Shown one piece after another: positions 30,072 through 40,777 of a DNA stretch of 64,000 nucleotides. The translations under genes and the position numbers were made by a program. Within the stretch, counting starts at the first letter, position 1. Every line of letters begins with the position of its first letter. The stretch is from Craspedostauros australis (taxonomy: Eukaryota > Bacillariophyta > Bacillariophyceae > Mastogloiales > Achnanthaceae), in the NCBI GenBank assembly GCA_026770025.1, contig JAMXDE010000008.1, positions 620,001-684,000 on the forward strand. The letters run 5' to 3'. The notes under the pieces were generated by a model. The model made no database searches. It was not told the origin of the DNA and saw nothing but the letters and a program-made list of their open reading frames with translations.

Positions 30072-32258
30072 ATGTCAGCTGCGGTGATGGTGCGAGAGGT
30101 CGAGTTGCATGGCGTGCAGGCGATGCATGATGTGCCCATGGATCATGAGCCTCTCAATGCTACTACCACCACCTCTCTCAGCAATGCTCACCCTCCAGCA
30201 CAAGTCAGCAGCAAAGCAACACCCAACGCGGATGCTCCGGCAAAGCCAAAGGCCAAACCAAACAAAAAGCCAAAGGCGATATCCAAGACGAGAGACAAAC
30301 CACCCACACGACTCTCATCCCAACTCTCCCAGATCCCTTCCTTCGAAACGGCCGCGCAACTGATGACGCACGAATCACCGACGACCATCGCGGACGCCAG
30401 GCGCCAGCTGCAGCTGCTGCATGCGGACGGCGTCGACACGCGCGACGAACACCGCCATCATCTGCACGCCTTGCAGACGACGATGGACGTGCTGCAGCAA
30501 TCGATCGACGACGCGACGCAAAATGCCCAAGTCCCATCGCATACGTACGCGGAGATCATGCTGTCCAATCACGATGGCACGGCGACGTTCGAATCCAAAT
30601 CCCTGCGCACGCGCGATGTCGTCACGAAGCTGCAGGCCGAATTGTGTCAGGTTCTGCATATCCATGAAATGCAGATGCGGCAGCTGTCCGTCATGAAGAA
30701 GCATCATCGCAATATCGTGGATTTCTTCGATCAGGAAATCACGGCCAAGATGAACGAGCAGAATCAGTACCAGACGCAGGCCTATCGGCGCGTGCGCGAG
30801 TTGTCCGAGAAGCAGGACAAGGAGCGCCTAGATTATAAGCTGCGCATTCAGGAGCAGTACAATCAGATCCATGATCTCAAGCGGCGGGCGCGCAAGAAAT
30901 ATAGTCGCAAGCATCTGCGCAAGGATGGTGGTGGTGGTGACGACGATTATCACAGTGGCGATGACGGCAACAGCAGCTATGATTATCATACCAGCGACGA
31001 CGAAGATTACACCGATGACGACTACACTGACGACAACTACACCGATGACAACAACGACGTCGATCACAATGATCGAATGAACTATGATGTCGGCAAGTTT
31101 GGCAACAAATTCGCCACGGCAGCCCAGCACGCAAAGATCCCGTCGCATATCTCCGCCGTCCATGATCAGAATCAGCACCAATTCCAAGAGGAAGATATCA
31201 CCCATGGGGACTACGACGACGAATTGGAAGACCTTTACGGCAGTGTCTCCTTCAACGCCGCCAAGGGACGATCCGGTTCCATTTCGAATATGCAATCGCC
31301 CAAACGCAACGCGTTGTCCTTGTCCGATTCCCTGCGCAACCTCTGGGACAGCTTGCCGTCGCCGGGAGTGACGCCGTCCTCGCCCAGATCCAGGAAGAAG
31401 CCGGCGAACCGAAAGCAGCTGCGCTCCAGCGGCAGCATGGATTCCCTGTCCGGCACCAACGCCACGGGCAGCGTCGCATCGTCAAGACGCAGGTCCAAAG
31501 CCAAACAATCGCGCACCAACATCATCACGCACGAAGATATCGGCGATCTCATCACGGACCTCGAGGGTTCGGCGCAGATGAAAAAGTATGACCAATCCGC
31601 CAAGTACTCGTCTCACTTGTACGGCAAGCCGCCGTTGCTGAGTTCTGGATCGTATCATCTGAAATCGTCGCCCGAAAACTCTTCGACGGGCGGAAGCCCA
31701 ATGACCGAGACTTCCAGAAGCGTTGTGCCGCAGACTCCCAAGCTCCTCGGACTCTCCTTCGGTGCCTCCTTGCAAAAGATGATGGGCAGCAACCGCAGCG
31801 TCAGCGGACGTTCGGGTTCCACGAGCCATCGTGCAGAGCCGCGCAATATGTACGACAGTCCCAGCAGAAAACCGCCGCCGGCCACCTATTTCAATGCCAC
31901 GTCCAAACCTCCCCTCGAACGTTGCATGTCCATGTCGGCCGTCAACGATACGCAGGATGAGGCCCCGCCACCGCCCAGATCATTGACGAGCTGGTTGACG
32001 CCGACGCGTGGGGTGCGGAAGAGCGTTGCGAAAGGCAACCAACAGTCGCCGGCAAAGTCGCCGATGCGCAAGGTGACGGGTGTTCCATTGCCACCACCGG
32101 ATCTGTTTGAAGATGTTCCGCTCGATACGATCACGACCGTCAGCGGGAAATCGTCGTACTATGATGAGAACGACGACGATGCCAGCAGCTTCGACGATGA
32201 TGACAGTCTCGGCAGTTCGTCTGAGGACAGCGAAATTGATTCGGATGGCGAAGATTGA
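30072..32258 (+). CDS. Coiled-coil, otherwise disordered protein of unknown function
   Basis: A 728-aa protein with ATG at 30072 and TGA stop. After a K/P-rich disordered start (about residues 40-85), residues about 100-270 are helical with heptad spacing (for example QLQLLHADGVDTRDEHRHHL and RRVRELSEKQDKERLDYKLR), consistent with a coiled coil. A D/Y-rich acidic tract follows (repeats of YTDDDYTDDNYTDD type). The C-terminal half is Ser/Pro/Arg-rich with many potential phosphorylation sites (SPRSRKKP, SGSMDSLSG) and short helices (DSLRNLWDSLPSPG), ending in a strongly acidic tail (DSEIDSDGED). No catalytic motif is seen. It could be a cytoskeletal or trafficking scaffold, but this is only by analogy with its composition. 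Confidence 0.65.
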   Translation: MSAAVMVREVELHGVQAMHDVPMDHEPLNATTTTSLSNAHPPAQVSSKATPNADAPAKPKAKPNKKPKAISKTRDKPPTRLSSQLSQIPSFETAAQLMTHESPTTIADARRQLQLLHADGVDTRDEHRHHLHALQTTMDVLQQSIDDATQNAQVPSHTYAEIMLSNHDGTATFESKSLRTRDVVTKLQAELCQVLHIHEMQMRQLSVMKKHHRNIVDFFDQEITAKMNEQNQYQTQAYRRVRELSEKQDKERLDYKLRIQEQYNQIHDLKRRARKKYSRKHLRKDGGGGDDDYHSGDDGNSSYDYHTSDDEDYTDDDYTDDNYTDDNNDVDHNDRMNYDVGKFGNKFATAAQHAKIPSHISAVHDQNQHQFQEEDITHGDYDDELEDLYGSVSFNAAKGRSGSISNMQSPKRNALSLSDSLRNLWDSLPSPGVTPSSPRSRKKPANRKQLRSSGSMDSLSGTNATGSVASSRRRSKAKQSRTNIITHEDIGDLITDLEGSAQMKKYDQSAKYSSHLYGKPPLLSSGSYHLKSSPENSSTGGSPMTETSRSVVPQTPKLLGLSFGASLQKMMGSNRSVSGRSGSTSHRAEPRNMYDSPSRKPPPATYFNATSKPPLERCMSMSAVNDTQDEAPPPPRSLTSWLTPTRGVRKSVAKGNQQSPAKSPMRKVTGVPLPPPDLFEDVPLDTITTVSGKSSYYDENDDDASSFDDDDSLGSSSEDSEIDSDGED

Positions 32259-32717
32259 ATTGGATGGATGGATGGATGGATGGATGGATGGAAAGAATGG
32301 AGGGGCCTAAGCAAGCGATCATCTGCAGCAGGTCCCAACTGTACTAGTAGAACATGCATGAACACTACTCTCTTCAACCCATCGCGATTCATTCTCTCTC
32401 CATGTCTCTTGATCTTTGTGCACCTATACGTACACGCATGGCATGTGCCCAACAATGTTCCCATCAACAACGAATACGAAAAAGGCATGGAGCCTGGTTG
32501 CTTCGTGAAGTATTATAATGCGTATTTCTCGTTATTCTAACCCATTGTTAGGCCGTCTTGTGTATCAGTCCGCTGCTGATCCTGCTCTCAGGCTGGCTGC
32601 TCCTGCTGCCTCTTTTGTATTGTGGTTGTGTGTCTTGTATCCCATCATTTCGATGTTATCCCAGGGGTTGTCTGTTCCTGACTGCTTGCTCCACGAGCTT
32701 GTTCGGAGTGCGCACAT
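32259..32717. other. Convergent intergenic region
   Basis: It begins with a GGAT array (32261-32291) directly after the stop codon of the coiled-coil gene. No gene is seen in the remainder. Confidence 0.45.
32261..32291. repeat. (GGAT)n array
   Basis: Seven to eight perfect units starting three bases after a TGA stop codon. Confidence 0.9.
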
Positions 32718-34724
32718 TCAGTCAAACTCCGCCCCACTGGTTTCCAACAACTCTGGTTTCCTCGGCTTTGCCATCCTCAACGATGGATGGTTGTCATCAC
32801 CGAAGCCTGGGAACATGAGACCCTCGGGGTCATTGGTGGAGAAGCTGACCTCGCCCTTGGGCGTGTCCAGGGTGATGGTCAACTTCGCGCTGCCGTCCTG
32901 CAGCTCGACGTGGTCCACATTCTGAAGCAGGGTGTGGACGTAGTGATCCTCCGGAGCCTGCACCTCACAGCTCGTCAGAGTGGCGCCCTTGTGCTCCAGG
33001 CGGACGGTTGGATGGTATTTGGACTGGTGCCAGTTGACGTAGGCCGGAACGCAACCTCCCAGGCCGTGGCCGTACAGGAGCATGAGATCCCACTTGTGCA
33101 CATCGTGATCTTCGTCGTAGTCCTCTGGATTGGCATGGACCATGATGACTTCGTCGCGATCCCACGACAGATACGTGGGAATCTTGACCTGCTCCGTCTT
33201 GTTGCGCACGGCGTAATGGTACGGGACGATCGAGTCATCCGGGATGCTATCACGAAGGTCGTTGGCGATGCCCTCGTCGTTGGAGTTGCAGGTTGGGTCT
33301 GGCCCGATGAGCTCCAGGAACATCGGGGCGGAGTCACCCTCGTCATCGAGGTTGTCGAGACGGATGCGCGCCGATTTGGAGCCCACGCCACGCAGCGACC
33401 CAATCCTTGTGGGTCTCAGGCCAGTCATCTTCTCGAACTTCGCGAGTCCCTTCGTGAAATCGGAGCACGCGAGGATGATGTGATCGAGTCCATTCTGCGT
33501 CAAGGATTGCGGAACGTCTCCGTCATCGTGACGACGGCGACGCCCTTCCTTGCGCGTGGCGGCGTCTTCGTCGTCAGAATCGTCATCCGAGTCGGAATCG
33601 AATTGACGGGCGGCCGGGTTCTCCTTGAGGAAGGATTTCAGCTTGTTCTTCATAGCAACATGGTATTGATCGTCATGCGAATCATCGTCGCTGTCGTCGC
33701 AGTCGTCGTCGGCCAAGAGCTGCTGCACGAGATTGTCGTTAGGCTGCAGCAAGAACTCGTCGGGGCGCAACAGAAGACCAGGCTTCTTGCTTGGGGCGTT
33801 GGCGGCGTTGTCCCCAATCTCGCTGTCGCTGTCGTTGCTGCTTGCCTCAGATGCGGTTGAGTCAACCTTGTACTTGTCGTTGTTCTGATTCTTGCTGTTG
33901 CTCTTGTTGTTGCTCTTGTTGTTGCTGTTGCTCTTGGTGATGCTGGGTACAGGCACGGAAGAGAGAGTGGCGCGGGCGGCCACTGGAGACTTCTTGAACT
34001 TGAGCGGTGACTTAGACGCGACCGAAGCGAAGGCAGATGGGACGCTTCCACCGCTGGCGTCCTTACCAGACGAAGGACGGTCCTTCTTGACGACGAGATA
34101 GGACGGAAGTTTCTTGGATGCGGTCTGGCGACGCGTGCTTGTGGGCGACGATGTCTGTGCCTTGTGAGTCTTGGCTCCATCACCGTCAACGGTGACGTCT
34201 TCAGTGATCTCCGAGAAGGCGGTCCCATCGTCGGATCTACTCACGTTCTTGGCCGGCGGGGTGTCATCGTCATCATGCTCACGATCGCTGTCATGCTTCA
34301 GCGAAGCAAAAGAGTTGTCCAAATTCGGGATGGCCTTTGGCTGAGACGATGCAGTGTTGCGCTGGGAGACGGTGGCTGTGTTTGCGTTGCCAGCAGCGTT
34401 GCCATCATCACTGCCGTCGTCGCTGGATTCTGCCTCATCGCGCGCCATCTGGGCAGGTGACTTGGTGGCCTTCACCTTCCAGCTGCGACGTGGAGTGCTG
34501 GTCGGGGACCGGCCCAGCCATTCGTCGGAACGCCCGTTGCCATCCTTCGGCTTGCTGTTCCATGTCTTCTTCTTCTTGGTGGTAGTCGCGGAGCTGTGCT
34601 TGTGAGGTGAGTCGGGGTTGGACGATGGGAGGTAGTCGTCGCGGCCGTAGCGGCGGTTGGCTTCGTCCATGTCGCGAGCACGGCGGTACGCTTCGAGCGC
34701 CTTCTGATCGACTGTGTATACCAT
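32718..34724 (-). CDS. Glyoxalase-like domain protein with long disordered N-terminus
   Basis: A 668-aa protein with ATG at 34724 and TGA stop. Residues 1 to about 410 are low-complexity: K/S/T/P-rich with acidic patches (DDDCDDSDDDSHDD), several SPLKFKKSP-like sites and an N/K/S tract (about residues 255-280) built from AAC-rich repeats. The C-terminal ~220 residues form a glyoxalase_3-like (VOC superfamily) domain. It begins LDHIILACSDFTKGLAKFEK and continues with TGLRPTRIGSLRGVGSKSAR and MFLELIGPDP; this is the typical LDHI...G...H/S...LELI pattern. VOC proteins bind a metal and act on small electrophiles, but here the first ligand region and the long acidic N-terminus are atypical, so enzymatic activity is uncertain. 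The pairing may indicate a regulatory or scaffold function. Confidence 0.7.
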   Translation of the reverse strand: MVYTVDQKALEAYRRARDMDEANRRYGRDDYLPSSNPDSPHKHSSATTTKKKKTWNSKPKDGNGRSDEWLGRSPTSTPRRSWKVKATKSPAQMARDEAESSDDGSDDGNAAGNANTATVSQRNTASSQPKAIPNLDNSFASLKHDSDREHDDDDTPPAKNVSRSDDGTAFSEITEDVTVDGDGAKTHKAQTSSPTSTRRQTASKKLPSYLVVKKDRPSSGKDASGGSVPSAFASVASKSPLKFKKSPVAARATLSSVPVPSITKSNSNNKSNNKSNSKNQNNDKYKVDSTASEASSNDSDSEIGDNAANAPSKKPGLLLRPDEFLLQPNDNLVQQLLADDDCDDSDDDSHDDQYHVAMKNKLKSFLKENPAARQFDSDSDDDSDDEDAATRKEGRRRRHDDGDVPQSLTQNGLDHIILACSDFTKGLAKFEKMTGLRPTRIGSLRGVGSKSARIRLDNLDDEGDSAPMFLELIGPDPTCNSNDEGIANDLRDSIPDDSIVPYHYAVRNKTEQVKIPTYLSWDRDEVIMVHANPEDYDEDHDVHKWDLMLLYGHGLGGCVPAYVNWHQSKYHPTVRLEHKGATLTSCEVQAPEDHYVHTLLQNVDHVELQDGSAKLTITLDTPKGEVSFSTNDPEGLMFPGFGDDNHPSLRMAKPRKPELLETSGAEFD

Positions 34725-36155
34725 GTTGGTTGTGGTGCTTTGTTGTTACTGTTGCTTTGTGTTACTGTTGCTTTGTGTTGATGTGCTTGTCGGTTGTCAA
34801 TTGTCGGTTGAGCTGAGAATGATTTTTATGAGATGTGGTTGAGACGCAAGGGGAGAGAGTGAACTCATCCGTTTCCTTTGCATGGCACGCGTTGCGTTTG
34901 AACGATGAAAGAGGAGCCATGACGATGGCTGCGATTGCTTGGTTGTATTGCTTCGTCTTCGCTTGGCGCGGGTGCGATTCTTTGTCGTCGGAGTTGGATT
35001 GCTTGTATGGATGCACGCAACACTGGACGCAGCTCGCACGCCGCTTCCAACAACGACAACAGCACACAGCCGGGAGACAGATTGTGCGAGACACAGACTC
35101 TGACGCAGAGAGAGGAAGGCTGAGGGAGAGAGCTGAAGATGAATGACCAGTGCGCAAGTCACCTTGCTCCTGTCATGCGAACTATACCAAATACGCACAT
35201 GCGCAGCCTCTCTCGAGATGACTGCTGGGCCCATCCGTGAAGCAGGGGTTATCAAGATTGGGAACCCAGCCCATCAAAATGTGATCGTTGCAGATCTTGC
35301 CTGTGTTGTGTCAAGACCGCAAGACATCCCGTTCGTTATGTGCTGTCCCTATGTGACATGCAGCGCCATAAATGTTTGAATCAAGCTGGTGATTGAAACT
35401 CCGCGGCTTTCGCCGAAGTGGAGAGACATTGATGACTGGATCGTGAATGGAGAACGGAAATAGTCCCAATACCGTATCTTCTGGTTTTTGGATCTTTCTT
35501 GCAAAGAGTCATTTCTCGATTCCGTGGGTCTTGCACAGGTCTGACCACGTCTTGCGTTTCCGCTGGTCGTGTGTCGTTGTGTGGCACACGGAGAGACACC
35601 ACGATGCGGACAAGACATCGACATCGTGTCGGCAACATCAACCGTGCCAAGAACACGAGAAACATCAAAGGAAGAAGACCAAGGGGGAGGACCATCAAGG
35701 AAGTGGGCCGTGCCCTTTTGTGCTTTCGCCAAAGTCACATGCACCGGCGAGAGTTCGAACTGCGCGGTTTCGCGTCGTTTGTGAGTCAATTTTTCTCTCA
35801 CCTTTGTGTGTGGAGTTCGCAATTTGATGCGATTGGACTGAACCGTCATCGAGAATCGTGGATTGCCTCTTCACGCCACAGTGGGTACTGGCATTTGCAT
35901 CGTGTTCGTGCTCTGTTGGCGCCACCGCTGTTCGTATCTCTGCAACCGGTGTTCTCTCACCAGCTCAACCAACCAACCACACGCGCAGCCCTCTAATCGC
36001 GTTCTCTCTCTGTCTCTCTCTGCGCCTCCCTGTGCGCAACCGATCTCGTCGTACTCCTCAAACATCAAAACAAAGACAAAGACAAGAGCATCCATCTCCT
36101 TGGAGCAGCAAGACAAGCACATCAACCACCCAACATCGATCAACAGCAGACCACC
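34725..36155. other. 1.4-kb divergent intergenic region
   Basis: It lies between a minus-strand and a plus-strand gene and should hold both promoters and leaders. The last 100 bp before 36156 are A/C-rich, like the leaders of other genes here. No coding frame is supported. Confidence 0.4.
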
Positions 36156-36695
36156 ATGACCGCCGAATCCCACCCACCGAAGGAACTGCTGAACGCCGTG
36201 AAGACGGAGGCGATCGAACAGAAGGAGAGCCTGCAGCACCAGAAACCAGAGTCGAAGCAGGCCCTGCTGTCATCCGTGCGCACAGAGACCCACGACGTGA
36301 AGGACCAGCTGCAGCCCGCCAAGACGGGCAGCAAGCGCGATCTGCTGAGCGAGGTCCGACGCGAGGGCAGCCAGAAGAAGCTTTCGCATGTGGAGCCCGT
36401 CGCCAAGAAGGACCTCATGTCGGAAGTGCGCCGAACGACGGAGGCTGATCTCGCCAAGAAGCAGTCCATGATCACCAAGAAGCAGGACCTCGTGCAGAAC
36501 CTGTCGGAGCAGGTGGTCGAGACCGCCAAGGAGGGCCTCAACCACGTCAAGCCCATGCAGAAGAAGGAGCTGCTGCAGGGCGTCCGAGTGGAGGGCAAGA
36601 CCGTCAAGAAGGAGCTCAACAAGGTGGAGACAGCCGGCAAGCAGATCCTCATGTCCGATGTCCGTTTGCACGCAAACAACATGGATATCCTGTAA
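36156..36695 (+). CDS. Beta-thymosin/actobindin-like repeat protein, probably actin-binding
   Basis: A 179-aa, highly charged, helical protein made almost entirely of seven ~26-residue repeats. Each has a K-x-x-L-L-x-x-V-R-x-E core (leucine pairs near residues 11, 37, 63, 87, 112, 139 and 165), followed in the best copies by K-x-L-x-x-V-E-x-x-x-K. Examples are LLSEVRREGSQKKLSHVEPV and LLQGVRVEGKTVKKELNKVE. This pattern resembles beta-thymosin and actobindin repeats that bind G-actin, though the classic repeats are longer (33-38 residues). No signal peptide or membrane segment; probably cytosolic. ATG at 36156 sits after an A/C-rich leader; TAA stop. A generic apolipophorin-like or LEA-like helical repeat is the main alternative. 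Confidence 0.65.
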   Translation: MTAESHPPKELLNAVKTEAIEQKESLQHQKPESKQALLSSVRTETHDVKDQLQPAKTGSKRDLLSEVRREGSQKKLSHVEPVAKKDLMSEVRRTTEADLAKKQSMITKKQDLVQNLSEQVVETAKEGLNHVKPMQKKELLQGVRVEGKTVKKELNKVETAGKQILMSDVRLHANNMDIL

Positions 36696-37703
36696 CGTGG
36701 GTACGCATACACCTACTCATGCTCGTGATCAGGAAGGTCCGGCAGCAACCGATCGATTGATGCATGCAAAATGCGCGCAGAGTATGCGTGTGCCAACCCA
36801 TGCGCATGCGTGCAGTGCACAGAACATCGAACCTACCCACCAGCCTTCGGAAGCCGCGTACTCGTGTGCCGATACCTCGACGTTCTTCTTGCTTGTGCCG
36901 TGGATGGATCTTTGGCGCGCAAATCCCCCGACAGAGGCATGTCTCGCACAGTGCCACACACAATCCCACCGACGCTAACCAAAAACTACAACGACAACTG
37001 CGACCAACAGCGAAGCAGAACCACCAAGAACTGCCATGTGCAAACAGAAAGAAAAGAAACATGTTGTCAATAGCAATCACCAAACGACTCGAGGCCAAGA
37101 AGAGCAACAGAAACCAGGCACCAGCGCATCCACATCCACCACAACCGGTTGCGACGCACTTGCTGGACCAAGCCATGCATCTCTTGACGATCACATCGAT
37201 TGGGGTCGTCAACCACGATCATGGACGTCCTGCGCAGGGACGTACCATACCACACTCCAGAGACTACCGTACTCGTAGTCCACCAAATACTCTCACTAGA
37301 ATGTCATACAAATACATGCCACAACCACACGCTTCAACTCTGAATGCAAGCTCAACCGCAAATGCTCTCCCACGCCATCACGTTCACCTCCTGTTGTTGT
37401 CGTTGCCTTGTTGCTTTGGCAGGAGCGCGGTTCGTTTTCCTCAACACACTGGGAAGCCTGGTGTCTCCAATACAGTGGGACTCGTTGGTGACGACATGTC
37501 CGTATGACAGTCCGCGCATGTCTAACTTTCCACCATGTAGACTGCTTTGGATTTCTCACTTGGTGTCAAGCACAATGAGAACGAATCCTTCTGTTCTTTT
37601 CTGGGATCCACTTCCCATTTCTTCCTTCGCGCGCAAAGGCGACACACCAGAGAGGAGATCATTCACCACATCGTGACCAAAAGCACACTGGATTTGAGTC
37701 ACA
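36696..37703. other. 1-kb intergenic region
   Basis: Tandem plus-strand genes flank it. I see no coding frame with recognisable content and no distinct repeat. Confidence 0.4.
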
Positions 37704-40088
37704 ATGAAAGGCTTGAATCAACACATGATGCTCCTCTCTCTATCCTCCGCGGCATGCTTGCTGTTGGTTGCTTTCGCACCAGCTGCTGCTGCGGCTGATG
37801 TTGCCGCTCACCATGATGCGCATCGCCGTACAGCCCATCACGGTCATGCACACGGACATGCCTCAGAAGAGGTGGAAGTTGGCGTTCGCGAGGAAGAAGA
37901 TGCTGCACGCACCATGACGGACTTTGAGAAGAAGTTCCTGGACATGCCCGACCCGGACTCGGCCAGCAACCATCTGCGTTACATCACCAGCGAACCGCAT
38001 GTCGCTGGAACGAGCGGTGACTACCAGATGGCCGAATACGTCAAGACGCAGTTCCAGCAGTACGGGATCCCGGAGGTTCACATCGATGAGCTCCAGGTCA
38101 TGTTGAACTACATGAACACGCGTCCCGTCGTGCAATTGCGCAACGCGAAGGACGCTCGCCTCATCTACGAGGCCACCCTCATGGAGGATAAACTGCCCTC
38201 CGACGAAACGACCGACACGGACTACCGATTCAACGCATTCCACGGCTACGCGCCGTCCGGTTCCATCCACAATGCTCCCATGGTCTACGCCAATTACGGA
38301 CGTCCGCAGGACTTTGATGTGCTGCAACGCAACGGCATTTCCGTGCACAACGCGATCGTCATCGTGCGCTACGGCAAATGCTTCCGCGGTCTCAAGGTCC
38401 AGAATGCACAGCAGCGTGGCGCGCTGGGCGTCCTCATCTACAGCGATCCCGCCGACGATGGCGCCTCGATCGGTCCCACGTATCCCGACGGCCCGTGGCG
38501 ACCCGAATCCGGTTTCCAACGCGGATCCGTGCAATTCAACTCGCTGTGTGGTGGAGATCCGAGACGCGCGGATCGCAGATACGGCAACGAGACGGTCGAG
38601 CAGATCTGCGGGTATGCCAGCGAGGATCTCATCCCGTCCATTCCTTCGTTGCCCATGAATATGCGCGATGTGCGTCCGTTGTTGCAAAACATCGGCGGGC
38701 CGGCCGTGGACGAGTTGGATGGCGAAGGCGCCGAAGACTTTCAGGGTGGACTCTCCGATGTCACGTACCGCGTAGGCCCTTCCATCGACGCCCTCCTCAC
38801 GATGGAAGTGGACAACGTGGAATCGATCCGCGGCGTTCCCAACGTGATCGGCAAGATTCCAGGACGGTTGGCCATCGAGGATCCCGGCGACGACATGCCC
38901 ATCCTGCTGGGCAACCACCGCGATGCCTGGGTGTACGGTGCGGCTGATCCCAACAGTGGAACGGCGGCGTTGCTCGAGGTGGCGAAGGGACTCGGAGCCT
39001 TGGTGCAGGACCATGGGTGGCAGCCCGAACGTTCCATCTACCTGCTGTCGTGGTCAGGTGAGGAGTACGGTCTCTTGGGATCGACCGGATGGGGCGAGCT
39101 CAATGGTGACACCATCCTGTCCAAGGCGGTCGCCTACTTGAACCTCGACACTGCGGTGTCTGGGAACGCGCTGAAAGCGTCCGCCACGCCTTCGTTGACG
39201 TCCTTGTGGAAGGAGGTGCTGCAAGACCTGCAGACGTCCAACGAACATTCGTCAGAATGGCTCTCGAACGGCCCGTTCGGAGACATCCGCGATGCCAACA
39301 CGGGCAGGCTCCTTGCGACCGAAACGCCGCAGGACGGTCACGCAGACAGCGAGATCGGCATGCTGGGATCCGGCAGCGATTACACTGTGTTCTTGGACCA
39401 TCTCGGCATCGCAAGTCTTGACTTTTCCTTCCACAATCCATTCGGCGACAGCTACGGGCAGTATCACTCCATCTACGACTCCTTCACCTGGGTCAAGAAC
39501 TTCGGCGGTCACCCGAGTCCAGCCCATGCGGCATTTGACCTCATCGCCTACTCCGCCAAGATCTGGGGGCTGCTTGCCATGCGGTTGGGCTCATGTGATC
39601 TCATCCCGTTGGATCACATGGCCCAAGCCAACTCGCTGGTGGACTACGTCGCAACGATTGAAGCCGCGGATGCCGGTCTCGATGTCGCAGAGCTGCGAAA
39701 CGCCGTCTCCAACTTCAAATCAATCGCCAACGTTTTCTACAACACTTGCGAACGTCGCTGCAACCTCAACTCTGACGATGCTGCGCAGAAGTTACGTGGG
39801 TCGTCTCGTGCCAAGACCTTCGATGGCGTCGCAATAACTGTTGATGAGTGCAACGAGAAGATCACGATGGTCGAGCGGGAATTCCTGATCCCTGATGGTG
39901 GTCTGCCTCGCCGTCCATGGTTCAAGCACGTGCTGCAAGCACCTGGCATGCACTTGGGCTATGCCGCGGAAGCATTCCCAGGCATTCAGCAAGCCCTCGA
40001 CGATGGTGACTGGGACCTGGCAAAACAGCAGGTCAAGGTGGCGGCCGATCGCGTCCAGGCCGCTGCCGATTTCATGCAGTTTTGGTGA
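37704..40088 (+). CDS. Glutamate carboxypeptidase II-like (M28B) metallopeptidase
   Basis: A 794-aa secreted or membrane-associated zinc peptidase related to NAALADase/PSMA. It starts with a hydrophobic signal or anchor (ACLLLVAFAPAAAAA) followed by an unusual His-rich stretch (HHDAHRRTAHHGHAHGHA, about residues 37-54). A PA domain (about 190-260; NAIVIVRYGKCFRGLK) precedes the M28 catalytic core. Zinc ligands and catalytic residues are visible in order: His in GNHRDAW (about 404), Asp in DPNSGT (about 415), Glu-Glu in SGEEYGLLG (about 452), Asp in LNLDT (about 480) and His in YHSIYDSF (about 587). The dimerisation-like helical domain completes the protein. Everything needed for activity is present, so it should hydrolyse peptide or folate-type gamma-/alpha-Glu bonds. 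Full length for the family. TGA stop. Substrate not deducible. Confidence 0.9.
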   Translation: MKGLNQHMMLLSLSSAACLLLVAFAPAAAAADVAAHHDAHRRTAHHGHAHGHASEEVEVGVREEEDAARTMTDFEKKFLDMPDPDSASNHLRYITSEPHVAGTSGDYQMAEYVKTQFQQYGIPEVHIDELQVMLNYMNTRPVVQLRNAKDARLIYEATLMEDKLPSDETTDTDYRFNAFHGYAPSGSIHNAPMVYANYGRPQDFDVLQRNGISVHNAIVIVRYGKCFRGLKVQNAQQRGALGVLIYSDPADDGASIGPTYPDGPWRPESGFQRGSVQFNSLCGGDPRRADRRYGNETVEQICGYASEDLIPSIPSLPMNMRDVRPLLQNIGGPAVDELDGEGAEDFQGGLSDVTYRVGPSIDALLTMEVDNVESIRGVPNVIGKIPGRLAIEDPGDDMPILLGNHRDAWVYGAADPNSGTAALLEVAKGLGALVQDHGWQPERSIYLLSWSGEEYGLLGSTGWGELNGDTILSKAVAYLNLDTAVSGNALKASATPSLTSLWKEVLQDLQTSNEHSSEWLSNGPFGDIRDANTGRLLATETPQDGHADSEIGMLGSGSDYTVFLDHLGIASLDFSFHNPFGDSYGQYHSIYDSFTWVKNFGGHPSPAHAAFDLIAYSAKIWGLLAMRLGSCDLIPLDHMAQANSLVDYVATIEAADAGLDVAELRNAVSNFKSIANVFYNTCERRCNLNSDDAAQKLRGSSRAKTFDGVAITVDECNEKITMVEREFLIPDGGLPRRPWFKHVLQAPGMHLGYAAEAFPGIQQALDDGDWDLAKQQVKVAADRVQAAADFMQFW

Positions 40089-40777
40089 CCAGCGGGTTGC
40101 GTTCCGAGATACAATACCATGGTTGATACTGCACCACAATCTGCGGTACGAGTGCGGCACCACAATCCCAACACAGCAGAGCACACAAGAGTACGGATAC
40201 ATGCGTATGAACAAACAGCGGACTGACACTTTGCACACTTGAGATGCCAAACAGACAGGAGTACACACTGACAGACATACGAGCGCTTGTGCTCGTATCA
40301 AAAGACCTGGCGATGTCTTTGGGCCTGCCACAACGTTGAAGCCAACAGATTCTCACCATCAATCGCGATCTGCGCCCATCAAAATGTCATTGACAGGCCT
40401 TCCTCACCCACAACGCAATTCGCGCGCAAAGTGTGGGCCAACGACGAACGGGAACAGCGACGGTCCACGCCAGAGTACTTGAGCTTTCTGTCACCCGGGA
40501 TCTTGGCCCCTTCGGGTTGGTTTCCGACGTGTGTTTATTCCTTGTCCCCTCTAATTTACAACTACCTATGTTTATTTCTATCCTTTCTACACATCCATCC
40601 TGATCCCATGGACTCAAATGCATGGACATGGCCGAGCCCCTCCGAAGAGAAGGATGCTCTCATCACAATCTTTTCTCTTGCATTGCGCTGCTCCTGCACG
40701 AGTGTCCCCCCTCGTGATCTCGCCTTGTACGATACTCTCTCCCTACAACTTGTTTGGCTGCTGCGGACGCTTGAGTG
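40089..40777. other. Convergent intergenic region
   Basis: It lies between the 3' ends of the peptidase and TLC genes. No gene or distinctive repeat is seen. Confidence 0.4.

Noticed and set aside
35740-35790. Possible tRNA B-box (GTTCGAAC) at 35755
   Set aside because: No matching A-box or cloverleaf could be drawn around it.
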